A stretch of DNA of 64,000 nt from Kribbella sp. VKM Ac-2569 (GTDB taxonomy: Bacteria; Actinomycetota; Actinomycetes; Propionibacteriales; Kribbellaceae), in NCBI RefSeq assembly GCF_004216905.1, contig NZ_SGXJ01000005.1:310001-374000 (forward strand), read 5' to 3'. Position numbers and translations under genes: made by a program. The number at the start of each line of letters is the position of its first letter. Positions within the stretch are counted from its first letter, which is position 1. This document shows, piece by piece, positions 8,822-17,006 of the stretch. The notes beneath the pieces are model-generated. The model did no database searches. It was not told where the DNA came from and saw only the letters and a list, made by a program, of their open reading frames with translations.

Positions 8822-9238
8822 TTACTCCCGGGGCGCCCAGAGTTGGTCGGCGTCGCCGGCTTCCATGCGGCCTCGGTAGACGTCGATCTTGTGGTCGATG
8901 AGTTCGAGGCTCTCGGTGAGCTCGGCCAGTTGGGTGAGGATCTCGGCGCGGTGGGTCTCGAGGAGTTCGAGGCGGTCCTTCTCGTTGCCGCGGCCGGCGG
9001 TGACGAGTTCGGCGTACCGGCGGATGGTGCGGATCGGCATGCCGGTGGCGCGGAACTTGGTGCAGATCTTGATCCAGTCCAGGTCGATCTTGCGGTAGCG
9101 GCGGCGCCCGCCGGCGGTGCGGTCGACGGTGGTGACGACGAGGCCGGCGCGCTCGTAGTACCGCAGCGTGTGGACACTGACGCCGGTGCGTTCGGCGGCT
9201 TCGGCGATGCTGATCCCGCTTTCATTGACTTCGAGCAC
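8822..9238 (-). CDS. MerR family transcriptional regulator
   Basis: 138 aa from a GTG start. The N-terminal MerR wHTH is ISIAEAAERTGVSVHTLRYY followed by the wing (about residues 9-75). The C-terminal half is a long dimerisation coiled coil (ELVTAGRGNEKDRLELLETH) with little room for a ligand domain and without obvious clustered metal-binding cysteines. It is divergent from an MFS efflux gene whose start codon is only 24 bp away, the usual arrangement of a MerR-type activator and its target. The inducer is probably a small molecule exported by that pump, but this is inference. Confidence 0.88.
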   Translation of the reverse strand: MLEVNESGISIAEAAERTGVSVHTLRYYERAGLVVTTVDRTAGGRRRYRKIDLDWIKICTKFRATGMPIRTIRRYAELVTAGRGNEKDRLELLETHRAEILTQLAELTESLELIDHKIDVYRGRMEAGDADQLWAPRE

Positions 9239-9262
9239 GCTCTAAATCCTAGCGTTGCTGGT

Positions 9263-10660
9263 ATGACCCTTCCAACGCTCGAGGACACTGGTCTGACCAG
9301 TGCCCGCCGGTACGCCGTCCTCGCGATCTGCTGCGCGAGCCTGCTGATCTCGGTGATGGACATCTCGATCGTGAACATGGCGCTGCCCGCGATCCGGGAC
9401 GATCTCGGCGCCTCGACGGCCGGCCTGCAGTGGACCGTCGACGCCTACACGCTGGTGCTCGCGAGCTTCCTGCTGCTGGCCGGCTCCACCGCCGACCGGT
9501 ACGGCCGCAAGCGCATGTTCCGCCTCGGTCTGACCGTCTTCGGCCTCGGCTCGCTCCTTTGCAGCCTCGCCCCCAGCATCGAAGCGCTGATCGCCGCCCG
9601 CGCCGTCCAGGCCGTTGGCGGCACGCTCCTCAACCCGGTCGCGATGGCGATCGTGGTGACCGTGTTCCCGGAGCGCGCCGAGCGGGCCCGCGCGATCGGG
9701 ATCTTCGGCGCGACCGCCGGCCTCTCGCTCGTCCTCGGCCCGATCCTCGGCGGCGCGCTCGTCGACGGTCTCGGCTGGCGATCGATCTTCTGGGTGAACC
9801 TGCCGATCGTCGTCCTCGCGGTGATCTTCACCAGCCTGTACATCCCCGAGTCCCGAGCCGCCCACGGCCGCCGCTTCGACCCGATCGGTCAGCTCCTGGT
9901 CGTCGTGCTCCTCGGCAGCGTGGTGTCCGCGATCATCGAGAACAACGGGTGGCGTACGCCGTTGATCGTCGCGGCCGCCGTCGCCGCGGTCCTCCTGATC
10001 GCGTACGAACACCGCCGCACGGAGCCGCTGCTCGAGCTCCGGCTGTTCCGCAGCGTCCCGTTCAGCTCGGCCGTGGTGATCGCGATGTTCGCCTACACCG
10101 GGTTCGGCGCGTTCCTGTTCGTCACCACGCTCTACCTACAGAGCGTTCGCCACCTGTCCGCCCTGGACGCCGGCCTGTGCCTGCTGCCTGTCGGTCTCCT
10201 GATCTGCGTCCTCTCACCGCTGACGGGCCGGGTCGTCGGCGCGCGCGGCCCACGCTTGCCACTTGTCGTCGCAGGTACGGCGCTGACGCTCGGAGCGCTC
10301 GCCTCCCTCACGATCCAAGCGTCCACGCCGCTGCTCAACGTGCTCGCGGTCTTCCTGTTCTTCGGCGTCTTCCTCGGCACCATCAACCCGCCGATCGCGA
10401 ACTCGGCGGTGTCCGGGATGCCCAGGTCGATGGCCGGTCTGGCCGGTTCGCTCGCCTCGGTCGGCCGGCAGACCGGTACGTCGCTGGGTGTCGCGATCGC
10501 CGGATCGATCGTCGGCGCCACCGCGACGACCGATCCGCGGCGGTTCGTCCGCGCCGAGCACATCGTCTGGTGGCCGACGCTCGCGATGGGTCTCGTCGTA
10601 CTGGCGCTGGCTCTCATCAGCACGAGTCGCCGCGCGCGTCGTACGGTGCAGGAGCTGTAG
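9263..10660 (+). CDS. MFS transporter, DHA2 (EmrB/QacA-like) drug:H+ antiporter family
   Basis: 465 aa with about 12-14 predicted transmembrane segments beginning at AVLAICCASLLISVMDISIV (motif D1-like, residues about 16-35). Motif A appears as STADRYGRKRM, and motif C-like ATAGLSLVLGPILGGALVDG follows in TM5. The family exports hydrophobic or cationic drugs in exchange for protons. ATG 9263 puts the first helix at the proper distance; in-frame sequence upstream is antisense to the MerR gene. The 3' end overlaps the convergent sigma factor gene by 44 bp. The early coding region contains the palindrome ACTGGTCTGACCAGT at 9287-9301. Confidence 0.88.
   Translation: MTLPTLEDTGLTSARRYAVLAICCASLLISVMDISIVNMALPAIRDDLGASTAGLQWTVDAYTLVLASFLLLAGSTADRYGRKRMFRLGLTVFGLGSLLCSLAPSIEALIAARAVQAVGGTLLNPVAMAIVVTVFPERAERARAIGIFGATAGLSLVLGPILGGALVDGLGWRSIFWVNLPIVVLAVIFTSLYIPESRAAHGRRFDPIGQLLVVVLLGSVVSAIIENNGWRTPLIVAAAVAAVLLIAYEHRRTEPLLELRLFRSVPFSSAVVIAMFAYTGFGAFLFVTTLYLQSVRHLSALDAGLCLLPVGLLICVLSPLTGRVVGARGPRLPLVVAGTALTLGALASLTIQASTPLLNVLAVFLFFGVFLGTINPPIANSAVSGMPRSMAGLAGSLASVGRQTGTSLGVAIAGSIVGATATTDPRRFVRAEHIVWWPTLAMGLVVLALALISTSRRARRTVQEL
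9287..9303. promoter_or_regulatory. Second exact copy of the ACTGGTC-T-GACCAGT palindrome
   Basis: This copy begins 24 bp into the MFS gene and 49 bp from the MerR start. Its position just inside the start codon could suit a roadblock-type operator for a GntR/FadR-like regulator. Evidence is limited to the perfect dyad and the 17-bp identity with 511-527. Confidence 0.35.
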
Positions 10661-11606
10661 GGGGCAGACCGAAGTACGTGACGAGGCTCGGGGTGCTGAA
10701 GACGTGGATGTGGGTGAGTCCGGTCGGAGTGGGCGTGAGTACGGCGACGCCGTACGGGTCGCCCTTGAAATAGGCACCTACCGCGGGCTGGCCGTTCGCG
10801 ATGAGCGGGATCATCCGCCAATCGCCCGGTGCGCCGACCGCGGAGGCGAGGAGTTGCATGCACATCACGCGGCCGTTGAACCACGCCGTCGTACCGACCA
10901 TTTCGATCGCGGCATCCGCGCGGAGGGCGCGTTCCAGGGCTGCGGTGTCGGCGTTCTCGAAGCCGGCGATGTAGTCGTCTAGCAGTGCTAGCGATTCGGG
11001 GTCGGTGGGCGCCGAGACTTCACCCTGTGACGGCGCCGTGGAATCCAGGCGGGCACGGGCGCGTTGCAGCGTGCTCTTCACAGCCGCAACCGAGGTGTCG
11101 AGCATCGTGGCGACCTCTGCGGCCGGGAACGCGAGGACCTCTCGGAGGATCAGTACGGCGCGTTGCTTCGGCGGCAGATACTGCAGCGCAGCAATCAACG
11201 CCAGCCGCAGGCTCTCCCGGACGGTGACGATCGACGCGGGATCCGAGACGACCAGTGCCTCGGCGATCGGCTCCACGAACCGCACCGCCGGATCGTCCGG
11301 CGGCACGCCGGGACTGAGATCGGTGGCAGGTGCTCCCAGACCGGAGGGCAGAGCACGGCGGCTGCGCTGCTCGAGCGCGGTGAGGCTTACGTTCGTCGCG
11401 ATGCGGTACAGCCAGACCCGCACGGACGAGCGGCCCTCGAAGGACGACCACGACCGCCAGGCCCGCAGGTACGTCTCCTGCACCGCATCCTCGGCCTCGT
11501 GCACGGACGCGAGCATCCGGTAGCAGTGCGCCAGTAACTCCTTGCGGAAGGGCTCGGTCCGGTCGGCGAACTCGGCCTCATCCTCCATCACAGCTCCCTG
11601 AGTCAT
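10617..11606 (-). CDS. ECF sigma factor with C-terminal SnoaL-like domain (SigJ/SigG-like)
   Basis: 329 aa. Region 2 is LLAHCYRMLASVHEAEDAVQETYLRAWR (split here as HCYRMLASVHEAEDAVQETY), region 4 is YLPPKQRAVLILREVLAFPAAEVATML, and residues about 205-320 form a SnoaL-like/NTF2 fold (ALLDDYIAGFENADTAALER, WFNGRVMCMQLL). This architecture is shared with Mycobacterium SigG/SigJ-like ECF groups, where the SnoaL domain replaces an anti-sigma factor and modulates activity. The gene overlaps the upstream esterase gene by 4 bp (ATGA), indicating translational coupling. Its 3' end runs 44 bp into the convergent MFS gene. Confidence 0.88.
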   Translation of the reverse strand: MTQGAVMEDEAEFADRTEPFRKELLAHCYRMLASVHEAEDAVQETYLRAWRSWSSFEGRSSVRVWLYRIATNVSLTALEQRSRRALPSGLGAPATDLSPGVPPDDPAVRFVEPIAEALVVSDPASIVTVRESLRLALIAALQYLPPKQRAVLILREVLAFPAAEVATMLDTSVAAVKSTLQRARARLDSTAPSQGEVSAPTDPESLALLDDYIAGFENADTAALERALRADAAIEMVGTTAWFNGRVMCMQLLASAVGAPGDWRMIPLIANGQPAVGAYFKGDPYGVAVLTPTPTGLTHIHVFSTPSLVTYFGLPPTAPAPYDARGDSC

Positions 11607-12508
11607 CGCGTCTCCAGCCCCAGCAGCGGCCGGACCCAGAGTGCCATGCGTTGGATCGCATCGTCCGCCTCCGGCGCGCGCCCGGCCGCCATCTGGAACG
11701 TGTGCTGCATCTCCGGGAACACATCCAGCTGCACCTCGACCCCGGCCTTCTCCGCGGCGGCCGCGAGTTGTTGCGCGTCATCCAGCAGTACTTCGTCCCC
11801 GCCGACCTGGATGTAGATCGGTCCGAGCCCGGTCAGGTCGCCGTACAACGGGTTCACGAACGGATCCCGCGGCGAGCCGTCCGGTCCGAGGAACATCCAC
11901 GCGAGTCCGCGGACCAGGTCTCGGTGGAAGAACGCGTCGCGGTCCCGGTTGGTGTCGTACGACGCTCCGGTCGCTTCGAAGTCCACCGCCGGTGAGAACG
12001 GCATCGTGCCGGCGGGAAGGGGCAGGCCGACCGATCGGGCGCGCAGCTGGGTGGTGATGGCCAGGCCACCGCCCACCGAGTCACCCGTGAACACGATGTG
12101 CTCAGGCGCGATGCCCTGGCCGAGCAGCCAGCGGTACGTGTCGACCGCGTCGTCGACCTGGGCCGGATGCGTGTGATCGGGCGCCAGCGGATAGTCGAAG
12201 ACCAGCGCGCGCGCCCCGACCGCGCGGGCGAGGTGCGCGAACAGCTTCCGGTGGGAGTACTGCGATCCGCCGATGAAACCGCCGCCGTGCAGACACAGCA
12301 GCACCCGGTCCGCGGCGGCGCCGTGCGGCACGAGCCACATCGCCCGGCGTCCGGGCACCGCCAGGTAGTCCACCTCCGCCGGCTCGGTCGTCAGCCCGGC
12401 CCAGCGGTGATCGGCCAGCTCCTGATCGCCGTCCTGGATGTTCTCCTCGGCAGCCTTCCGGTTTGCGGCCCAGTGCCGCCGAACCGCTTCCGACTCCTTG
12501 CTCGCCAT
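11603..12508 (-). CDS. Alpha/beta hydrolase, HSL/GDXG-like esterase
   Basis: 301 aa from ATG 12508, preceded by AAAGGGA at good spacing; an upstream GTG at 12538 is possible but lacks a good RBS. The oxyanion motif LLCLHGGGFIGGSQ and nucleophile elbow FTGDSVGGGLA identify the hormone-sensitive-lipase-like family; the catalytic Asp and His are probably in QVGGDEVLLDDAQ and EMQHTFQM. It would hydrolyse short-chain carboxylic esters, substrate unknown. It is the first gene of a two-gene operon with a SnoaL-domain ECF sigma factor, so the sigma factor may sense or control a lipid or ester stress response. Confidence 0.88.
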   Translation of the reverse strand: MASKESEAVRRHWAANRKAAEENIQDGDQELADHRWAGLTTEPAEVDYLAVPGRRAMWLVPHGAAADRVLLCLHGGGFIGGSQYSHRKLFAHLARAVGARALVFDYPLAPDHTHPAQVDDAVDTYRWLLGQGIAPEHIVFTGDSVGGGLAITTQLRARSVGLPLPAGTMPFSPAVDFEATGASYDTNRDRDAFFHRDLVRGLAWMFLGPDGSPRDPFVNPLYGDLTGLGPIYIQVGGDEVLLDDAQQLAAAAEKAGVEVQLDVFPEMQHTFQMAAGRAPEADDAIQRMALWVRPLLGLETR

Positions 12509-12574
12509 CGTGCGTCCCTTTCGTTGCAGGTCTGTCACCGGTACAGACCGAAGACACCGCGAAAAGGAATCGGT

Positions 12575-12958
12575 GTGCTTGACTGGACTATGAGCACGCC
12601 GCTGTCAGGCTCTGAGGAACGCACGTGGGCGATGGTCGCGCACATCGGTGTGCTGATCGCGGCCTGGCTGGCGATGGGGTTCCTGTGCCCGCTGGTCATC
12701 TGGCTCGTCTTCCGGGACCGCTCGGACTTCGTACGGCGGCATGCCGTGGAGTCGCTGAACTTCCAGATCTCGCTGCTGATCTACTCGGCGCTCTCGGCCG
12801 TGCTGATCTTCATCACGTTCGGCCTCGGGGTGCTGATCGTCGTACCGCTGGTCGTGATCGGCGCGATCGCGGCACTGGTGGTGATCATCCTCGCGACGAT
12901 CGCGGCGTCCGGTGGGAACGACTACCGCTACCCGTTGACGATCCGCTTCATCCGCTAG
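12575..12958 (+). CDS. Small DUF4870-like membrane protein
   Basis: About 127 aa with three hydrophobic segments (VAHIGVLIAAWLAMGFLCPL, LLIYSALSAVLIFITFG, and a long VVIGAIAALVVIILATIAA) and the conserved FVRRHAVESLNFQ motif of the DUF4870/Tic20-like group. Function is unknown. GTG 12575 is preceded by AAGGAA at 6 bp, so I prefer it; ATG 12590 would remove five residues. It stands between a divergent esterase operon and a downstream kinase-like gene 19 bp away, with which it may be co-transcribed. Confidence 0.75.
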   Translation: MLDWTMSTPLSGSEERTWAMVAHIGVLIAAWLAMGFLCPLVIWLVFRDRSDFVRRHAVESLNFQISLLIYSALSAVLIFITFGLGVLIVVPLVVIGAIAALVVIILATIAASGGNDYRYPLTIRFIR

Positions 12959-12977
12959 GACCTATAGGGTCGGCCCG

Positions 12978-13790
12978 GTGGAACTCATCGGGCAGGGGAT
13001 GGAAGGGGCCGTCTACGATCTCGGCGACGGGACCGTGCGGAAGGTCTGGTTCGACCGCCGGCCGGAGGACGTGCGGCCGTTGCAGGCGTTCCTCGACGAG
13101 TTGCCGGAGTTGCCGTTCCGGACGCCGCGGATCCGGGAGATCACGGCGGGGGATGACGGGCTGGCGGTCAGCGTCGAGGACAAGCTGACCGGCGTGGCCT
13201 TGCACGAGGCCGGGCTGCCGGAAGACGTCGCGCTGGACTCGTTTGTCGCCGTGGTGGAGGCGTTGCGCGAGGTGGAGCCTGGGCCGGCGAGCAAGCAGAT
13301 GCCGGTGCTGGGGCAGCCGTTCTGGGGGCGGTCCTGGGGTGAGAGTCTGGCGGGCTTGGTACGACGTCGCGCCGAAGCATCCAGCGTCCACCTGGAGCGT
13401 GATGTCGCCGGTTTCCCAGAACTGTTGGAGGAAGTGCTGGACGGCCTGGCCCAACTGGGGGATGCGTCGAGCGTTGTGCACGGGGATATTTGTCCGCCCA
13501 ACGTGCTGATGGATGGGCAGCGGGTGGCGGCGGTGCTGGACTGGGGGTTCCTGTCGACCGCGGGAGACAGCACGTTCGAGGCGTCGCTGGCGGCCGGGTT
13601 CTTCGACATGTACTCGCCCAACGCGCGCCGTCTCGACGACCTGCTCACCGCCCGGTTCGAGGACCTCGGACACGATCGAGAGCAGATGCGGCTCTACCGG
13701 CGGGCGTACGCGATCATCACCGCCACGATCTACGACGAGAACGCCGCCGACGGCCACTACACCTGGTGCGTCAGCCAGCTCACGAGGTGA
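12978..13790 (+). CDS. Aminoglycoside phosphotransferase (APH)-family kinase-like protein
   Basis: 270 aa from GTG 12978. It has a protein-kinase-like fold with the nucleotide loop region GQGMEGAVYDLGDGTVRKVW, Brenner motif VVHGDICPPNVLM (catalytic Asp and metal-binding Asn) and the metal-binding Asp in VLDWGFLS. This family phosphorylates hydroxyl groups of small molecules such as aminoglycosides, choline, fructosamines or macrolides; the substrate cannot be read from sequence and resistance should not be assumed. It overlaps the convergent GNAT-Nudix gene by 11 bp. Confidence 0.8.
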   Translation: MELIGQGMEGAVYDLGDGTVRKVWFDRRPEDVRPLQAFLDELPELPFRTPRIREITAGDDGLAVSVEDKLTGVALHEAGLPEDVALDSFVAVVEALREVEPGPASKQMPVLGQPFWGRSWGESLAGLVRRRAEASSVHLERDVAGFPELLEEVLDGLAQLGDASSVVHGDICPPNVLMDGQRVAAVLDWGFLSTAGDSTFEASLAAGFFDMYSPNARRLDDLLTARFEDLGHDREQMRLYRRAYAIITATIYDENAADGHYTWCVSQLTR

Positions 13791-14655
13791 TGGGGGAGCC
13801 GTTTCGGAGGTTGTGCAGTTGGTCTGGTGCGTCCAGGAGCATCGGGAGGCGGCGTGCGTTGAGCGGCGAGACCAGTCCGGCCAGCTTGTCCGGCGCGTGC
13901 CAGGAGATGCCCCGGATCTCGAACCCGTCCGGCTGCAACCGGTCGATCAGCGACGGGTCGTGTACGCCGCCGTCGTACAGGATCTCGACGGCGTCGCCCC
14001 AACCCTCCCAGCGCGGCAGCCAGTCGATCGCGAGTACGCCGAGCAGCGGGAGCGCCGTACCGAGCTCCTCCTCCATCTCGCGGGACGCACCGGTTGCCGG
14101 GTCCTCGTCCGGCTCGACCACCCCGCCCGGCAGCTCCAGGTCCTTCTTGTAGCTGACCTGGCACAGCAGCACCCGTCCACCGGTGTCGCGTACGACGACG
14201 TGCGCGATCACCCGCTTCTTCGGCAGCGTCGAGTCCATCAGCGCTGTCCAGCCCGTCACCGTGTCCGGACGCGGATCGTCGATGCGCATCCCGTACACGG
14301 CGACGTCGCGGCGCTCGCCCTCCACCAGCGCGGCCCCGCGCAGTACGCCCTCCCGCCGGAAACCGGACCGCACCGCGACCCGGGCGGAAGCATGCAGCGA
14401 AGGATCCACCTCGACCTGCAACCGCTCCAGACCGAGCTCACCGAACGCGTACTCGCTCACCAGCCGGAGCGCGCGCCGCGCCGCGTCGGAGTTCTCCACC
14501 GCCCAGACCACCAGGCCGACGCCAGGTGTGGTCCGGCGTACCTCGACCGTGCCGACCGGTGCGCCGTTCTCGACGTCGAAGGCGATCACCTTCGGATCTT
14601 GGCGCAACAGTCGCAGGGTCAGGTCACCATCGGTCAGCGGCGGTACGGCGGTCAC
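13780..14655 (-). CDS. GNAT acetyltransferase-Nudix hydrolase fusion
   Basis: 291 aa from GTG 14655, chosen because domain similarity begins there and the gene then starts 10 bp after glgB. Residues about 1-135 look like a RimJ/RimL-type GNAT domain (GTVEVRRTTPGVGLVVWAVE, ERLQVEVDPSLHASARVAVR). Residues about 150-280 are a Nudix domain with the complete Nudix box: GGVVEPD, then E and the REMEEELG segment. The product may acetylate one metabolite and hydrolyse a nucleoside diphosphate compound such as an NDP-sugar, but neither substrate is known. Its position as last gene of the treS-pep2-glgB cluster suggests a link with alpha-glucan or sugar-nucleotide metabolism. Confidence 0.82.
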   Translation of the reverse strand: MTAVPPLTDGDLTLRLLRQDPKVIAFDVENGAPVGTVEVRRTTPGVGLVVWAVENSDAARRALRLVSEYAFGELGLERLQVEVDPSLHASARVAVRSGFRREGVLRGAALVEGERRDVAVYGMRIDDPRPDTVTGWTALMDSTLPKKRVIAHVVVRDTGGRVLLCQVSYKKDLELPGGVVEPDEDPATGASREMEEELGTALPLLGVLAIDWLPRWEGWGDAVEILYDGGVHDPSLIDRLQPDGFEIRGISWHAPDKLAGLVSPLNARRLPMLLDAPDQLHNLRNGSPITS

Positions 14656-14665
14656 GCCGTGAACG

Positions 14666-16894
14666 CTACCCGGTGAAGCGCAGGTACACCGTCGCCAGGG
14701 GTGGCACGGACAGCTCGGCACTGGACTTCATGCCGTGCCATTCCGGTCCGTCGGCCTCGACAGCGCCGAGGTTGCCCACACCGGATCCGCCGTACGAGGT
14801 GGCGTCGGTGTTGACGACCTCCTCCCAGCGACCGGCGTACGGCAGGCCGAGACGGTAGCCGTGGTGCGGGAGCGCGGAGAAGTTCGCGATGCATGCGACG
14901 GTCGGCTCGCCCTCCTCGCCGTACCGGACGAAGGAGAACACGTTGTTGCCGGCGTCGTTCGCGTCGATCCAGCTGAACTTCCCCGCGTCGTGGTCGGTCC
15001 GCCAGAACGCCGGGTTGTCCTTGTAGACCCGGTTCAGGTCGCGGACCAGGTCCTGCAGGCCCTTGTGGTCGCTGTGCTCCAGCAGCCACCAGTCCAGCTC
15101 ACCCTTCTCCGACCACTCCGACTCCTGGCCGAACTCGCAGCCCATGAACAGCAGCTGCTTGCCCGGGTGCGCCCACATCATCGCCAGGTACGCGCGGAGG
15201 TTCGCCAGCTGCTGCCAGCGGTCGCCGGGCATCTTCCGCAGCAGCGACCCCTTGCCGTGCACGACCTCGTCGTGGGACAGCGGGAGAACGAAGTTCTCGG
15301 AGTACGCGTACATCATCGAGAACGTCAGCTCGTGGTGGTGGTACTGCCGGTGCACCGGCTCGTGCTCCAGGTAGCGGAGCGAGTCGTTCATCCAGCCCAT
15401 GTTCCACTTGAAGCCGAACCCGAGTCCGCCGAGATGCGTCGCGCGGGTGACACCCGGCCAGGACGTCGACTCCTCCGCGACCGTGATCACGCCCGGGACC
15501 CGCTTGTAGAGGGTCGCGTTCATCTCCTGCAGGAACGACACGGCCTCGAGGTTCTCGCGGCCGCCGAATTGGTTCGGCACCCACTGGCCCTCTTGCCGCG
15601 AGTAGTCCAGGTAGAGCATCGAGGCGACCGCGTCCACGCGCAGGCCGTCGATGTGGAACTCCTCGGCCCAGTAGAGCGCGTTCGCGACCAGGAAGTTGCG
15701 CACCTGCGGCCGGCCGAAGTCGAACACCAGCGTGCCCCAGTCGGGCTGCTCGCCGCGGCGCGGGTCCGGGTGCTCGTAGAGCGGCGTACCGTCGAAGCGA
15801 GCCAGTGCCCAGGCGTCCTTCGGGAAGTGCGCCGGCACCCAGTCGACGAGTACGCCGATCCCGGCCTGGTGCAGCCTGTCGACCAGGAACCGGAAGTCGT
15901 CCGGGTCGCCGAACCGCGAGGTCGGCGCGAAGTACGACGTGACCTGGTAGCCCCACGAGCCGCCGAACGGGTGCTCCATCACCGGCATGAGCTCGACATG
16001 GGTGAAGCCCATCTCGTTGACATAGGCAACGAGCTCGTCGGCCAGCTCGCGGTACGACCTGCCCTTGCGCCACGAGCCGAGATGCACCTCGTACACACTC
16101 ATCGGCTCGGCGTACGCCTCCGCGCCGGCGCGCTTGGTCAGCCAGTCGGAGTCGCTCCACTCGTACGTCGACTCGTGCACGACGGACGCGTTCGCCGGGG
16201 GAGTCTCGGCCAGGTTCGCCATCGGGTCGGCCTTCTGCCGCCAGACGCCGTCCCGGCCGCAGATGTCGAACTTGTACCTCGTACCCGGGCCGACGCCGGG
16301 CACGAACAGCTCCCACACGCCGGAGCCGCCGAGCGAACGCATCGGATGCGCGCGGCCGTCCCAGAAGTTGAAGTCCGCGGTCAGCCGGATGCCCTGCGCG
16401 TTCGGGGCCCAGACCGCGAACGACGTACCGGTCACGGCTCCGGTCGGGCCGTCGTACCGCCGGACGTGGGCGCCGAGCACGGTCCACAGCTGCTCGTGGC
16501 GGCCCTCGCCGATCAGGTGCAGGTCGACCTCGCCGAGCGACGGGAGGTACCGGTACGGGTCGTCGACCTCGCTCGCGGGACCGTCGGTGTAGGTGACCTC
16601 GAGGCGGTAGTCAGGGACCTTGTCGATATCGAGTACGCCGACCCAGATCCCGTCGTGCTCGTGCCGGAGCTCGAGCCGCTGGCCGTCGTACAGCACTGTC
16701 ACGCTGTTCGCGTACGGGCGCAGCGCGCGGACGGTGACGCCGTGATCGCCGAGATGCGGGCCGAGCACCTGATGAGGATCGTGGAACGTGCCGGCGACCA
16801 GTCGCTCGAGATCGGTCCGAGCGACCGGAACCGCTGTCACCACAGGCTCGTCGGTCGCCACCACCGGCTCCTCAAAAGCTTCACGCTCTCCCAT
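14666..16894 (-). CDS. glgB: 1,4-alpha-glucan branching enzyme GlgB
   Basis: 742 aa, the usual length of long-form actinobacterial GlgB. An N-terminal N1 module (residues about 25-120) precedes the CBM48 domain (GTSFAVWAPNAQGIRLTADF) and the GH13 catalytic barrel. Catalytic residues are the nucleophile Asp in IDGLRVDAVASMLYLDYSR, the acid Glu in ITVAEESTSWPG, and the transition-state Asp in LPLSHDEVVHGKGS. It forms alpha-1,6 branches in alpha-glucan made from maltose 1-phosphate by GlgE. The ATG at 16894 has CAGG at 9 bp; an in-frame ATG at 16903 is too near that RBS. It follows pep2 after 112 bp. Confidence 0.97.
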   Translation of the reverse strand: MGEREAFEEPVVATDEPVVTAVPVARTDLERLVAGTFHDPHQVLGPHLGDHGVTVRALRPYANSVTVLYDGQRLELRHEHDGIWVGVLDIDKVPDYRLEVTYTDGPASEVDDPYRYLPSLGEVDLHLIGEGRHEQLWTVLGAHVRRYDGPTGAVTGTSFAVWAPNAQGIRLTADFNFWDGRAHPMRSLGGSGVWELFVPGVGPGTRYKFDICGRDGVWRQKADPMANLAETPPANASVVHESTYEWSDSDWLTKRAGAEAYAEPMSVYEVHLGSWRKGRSYRELADELVAYVNEMGFTHVELMPVMEHPFGGSWGYQVTSYFAPTSRFGDPDDFRFLVDRLHQAGIGVLVDWVPAHFPKDAWALARFDGTPLYEHPDPRRGEQPDWGTLVFDFGRPQVRNFLVANALYWAEEFHIDGLRVDAVASMLYLDYSRQEGQWVPNQFGGRENLEAVSFLQEMNATLYKRVPGVITVAEESTSWPGVTRATHLGGLGFGFKWNMGWMNDSLRYLEHEPVHRQYHHHELTFSMMYAYSENFVLPLSHDEVVHGKGSLLRKMPGDRWQQLANLRAYLAMMWAHPGKQLLFMGCEFGQESEWSEKGELDWWLLEHSDHKGLQDLVRDLNRVYKDNPAFWRTDHDAGKFSWIDANDAGNNVFSFVRYGEEGEPTVACIANFSALPHHGYRLGLPYAGRWEEVVNTDATSYGGSGVGNLGAVEADGPEWHGMKSSAELSVPPLATVYLRFTG

Positions 16895-17006
16895 GAACAC
16901 CATCCTGCCCGATCCAGACCCTCTACACCGCACCCCCGTACCCGTCGAGTCCCGAAGTACACAAACTCAATCGGTCAAGCGGCGCGGACGATGCTGCGGC
17001 GGGTGA

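Noticed and set aside
12978..13790. Aminoglycoside resistance gene
   Set aside because: Only the general APH fold is supported; the substrate cannot be inferred.
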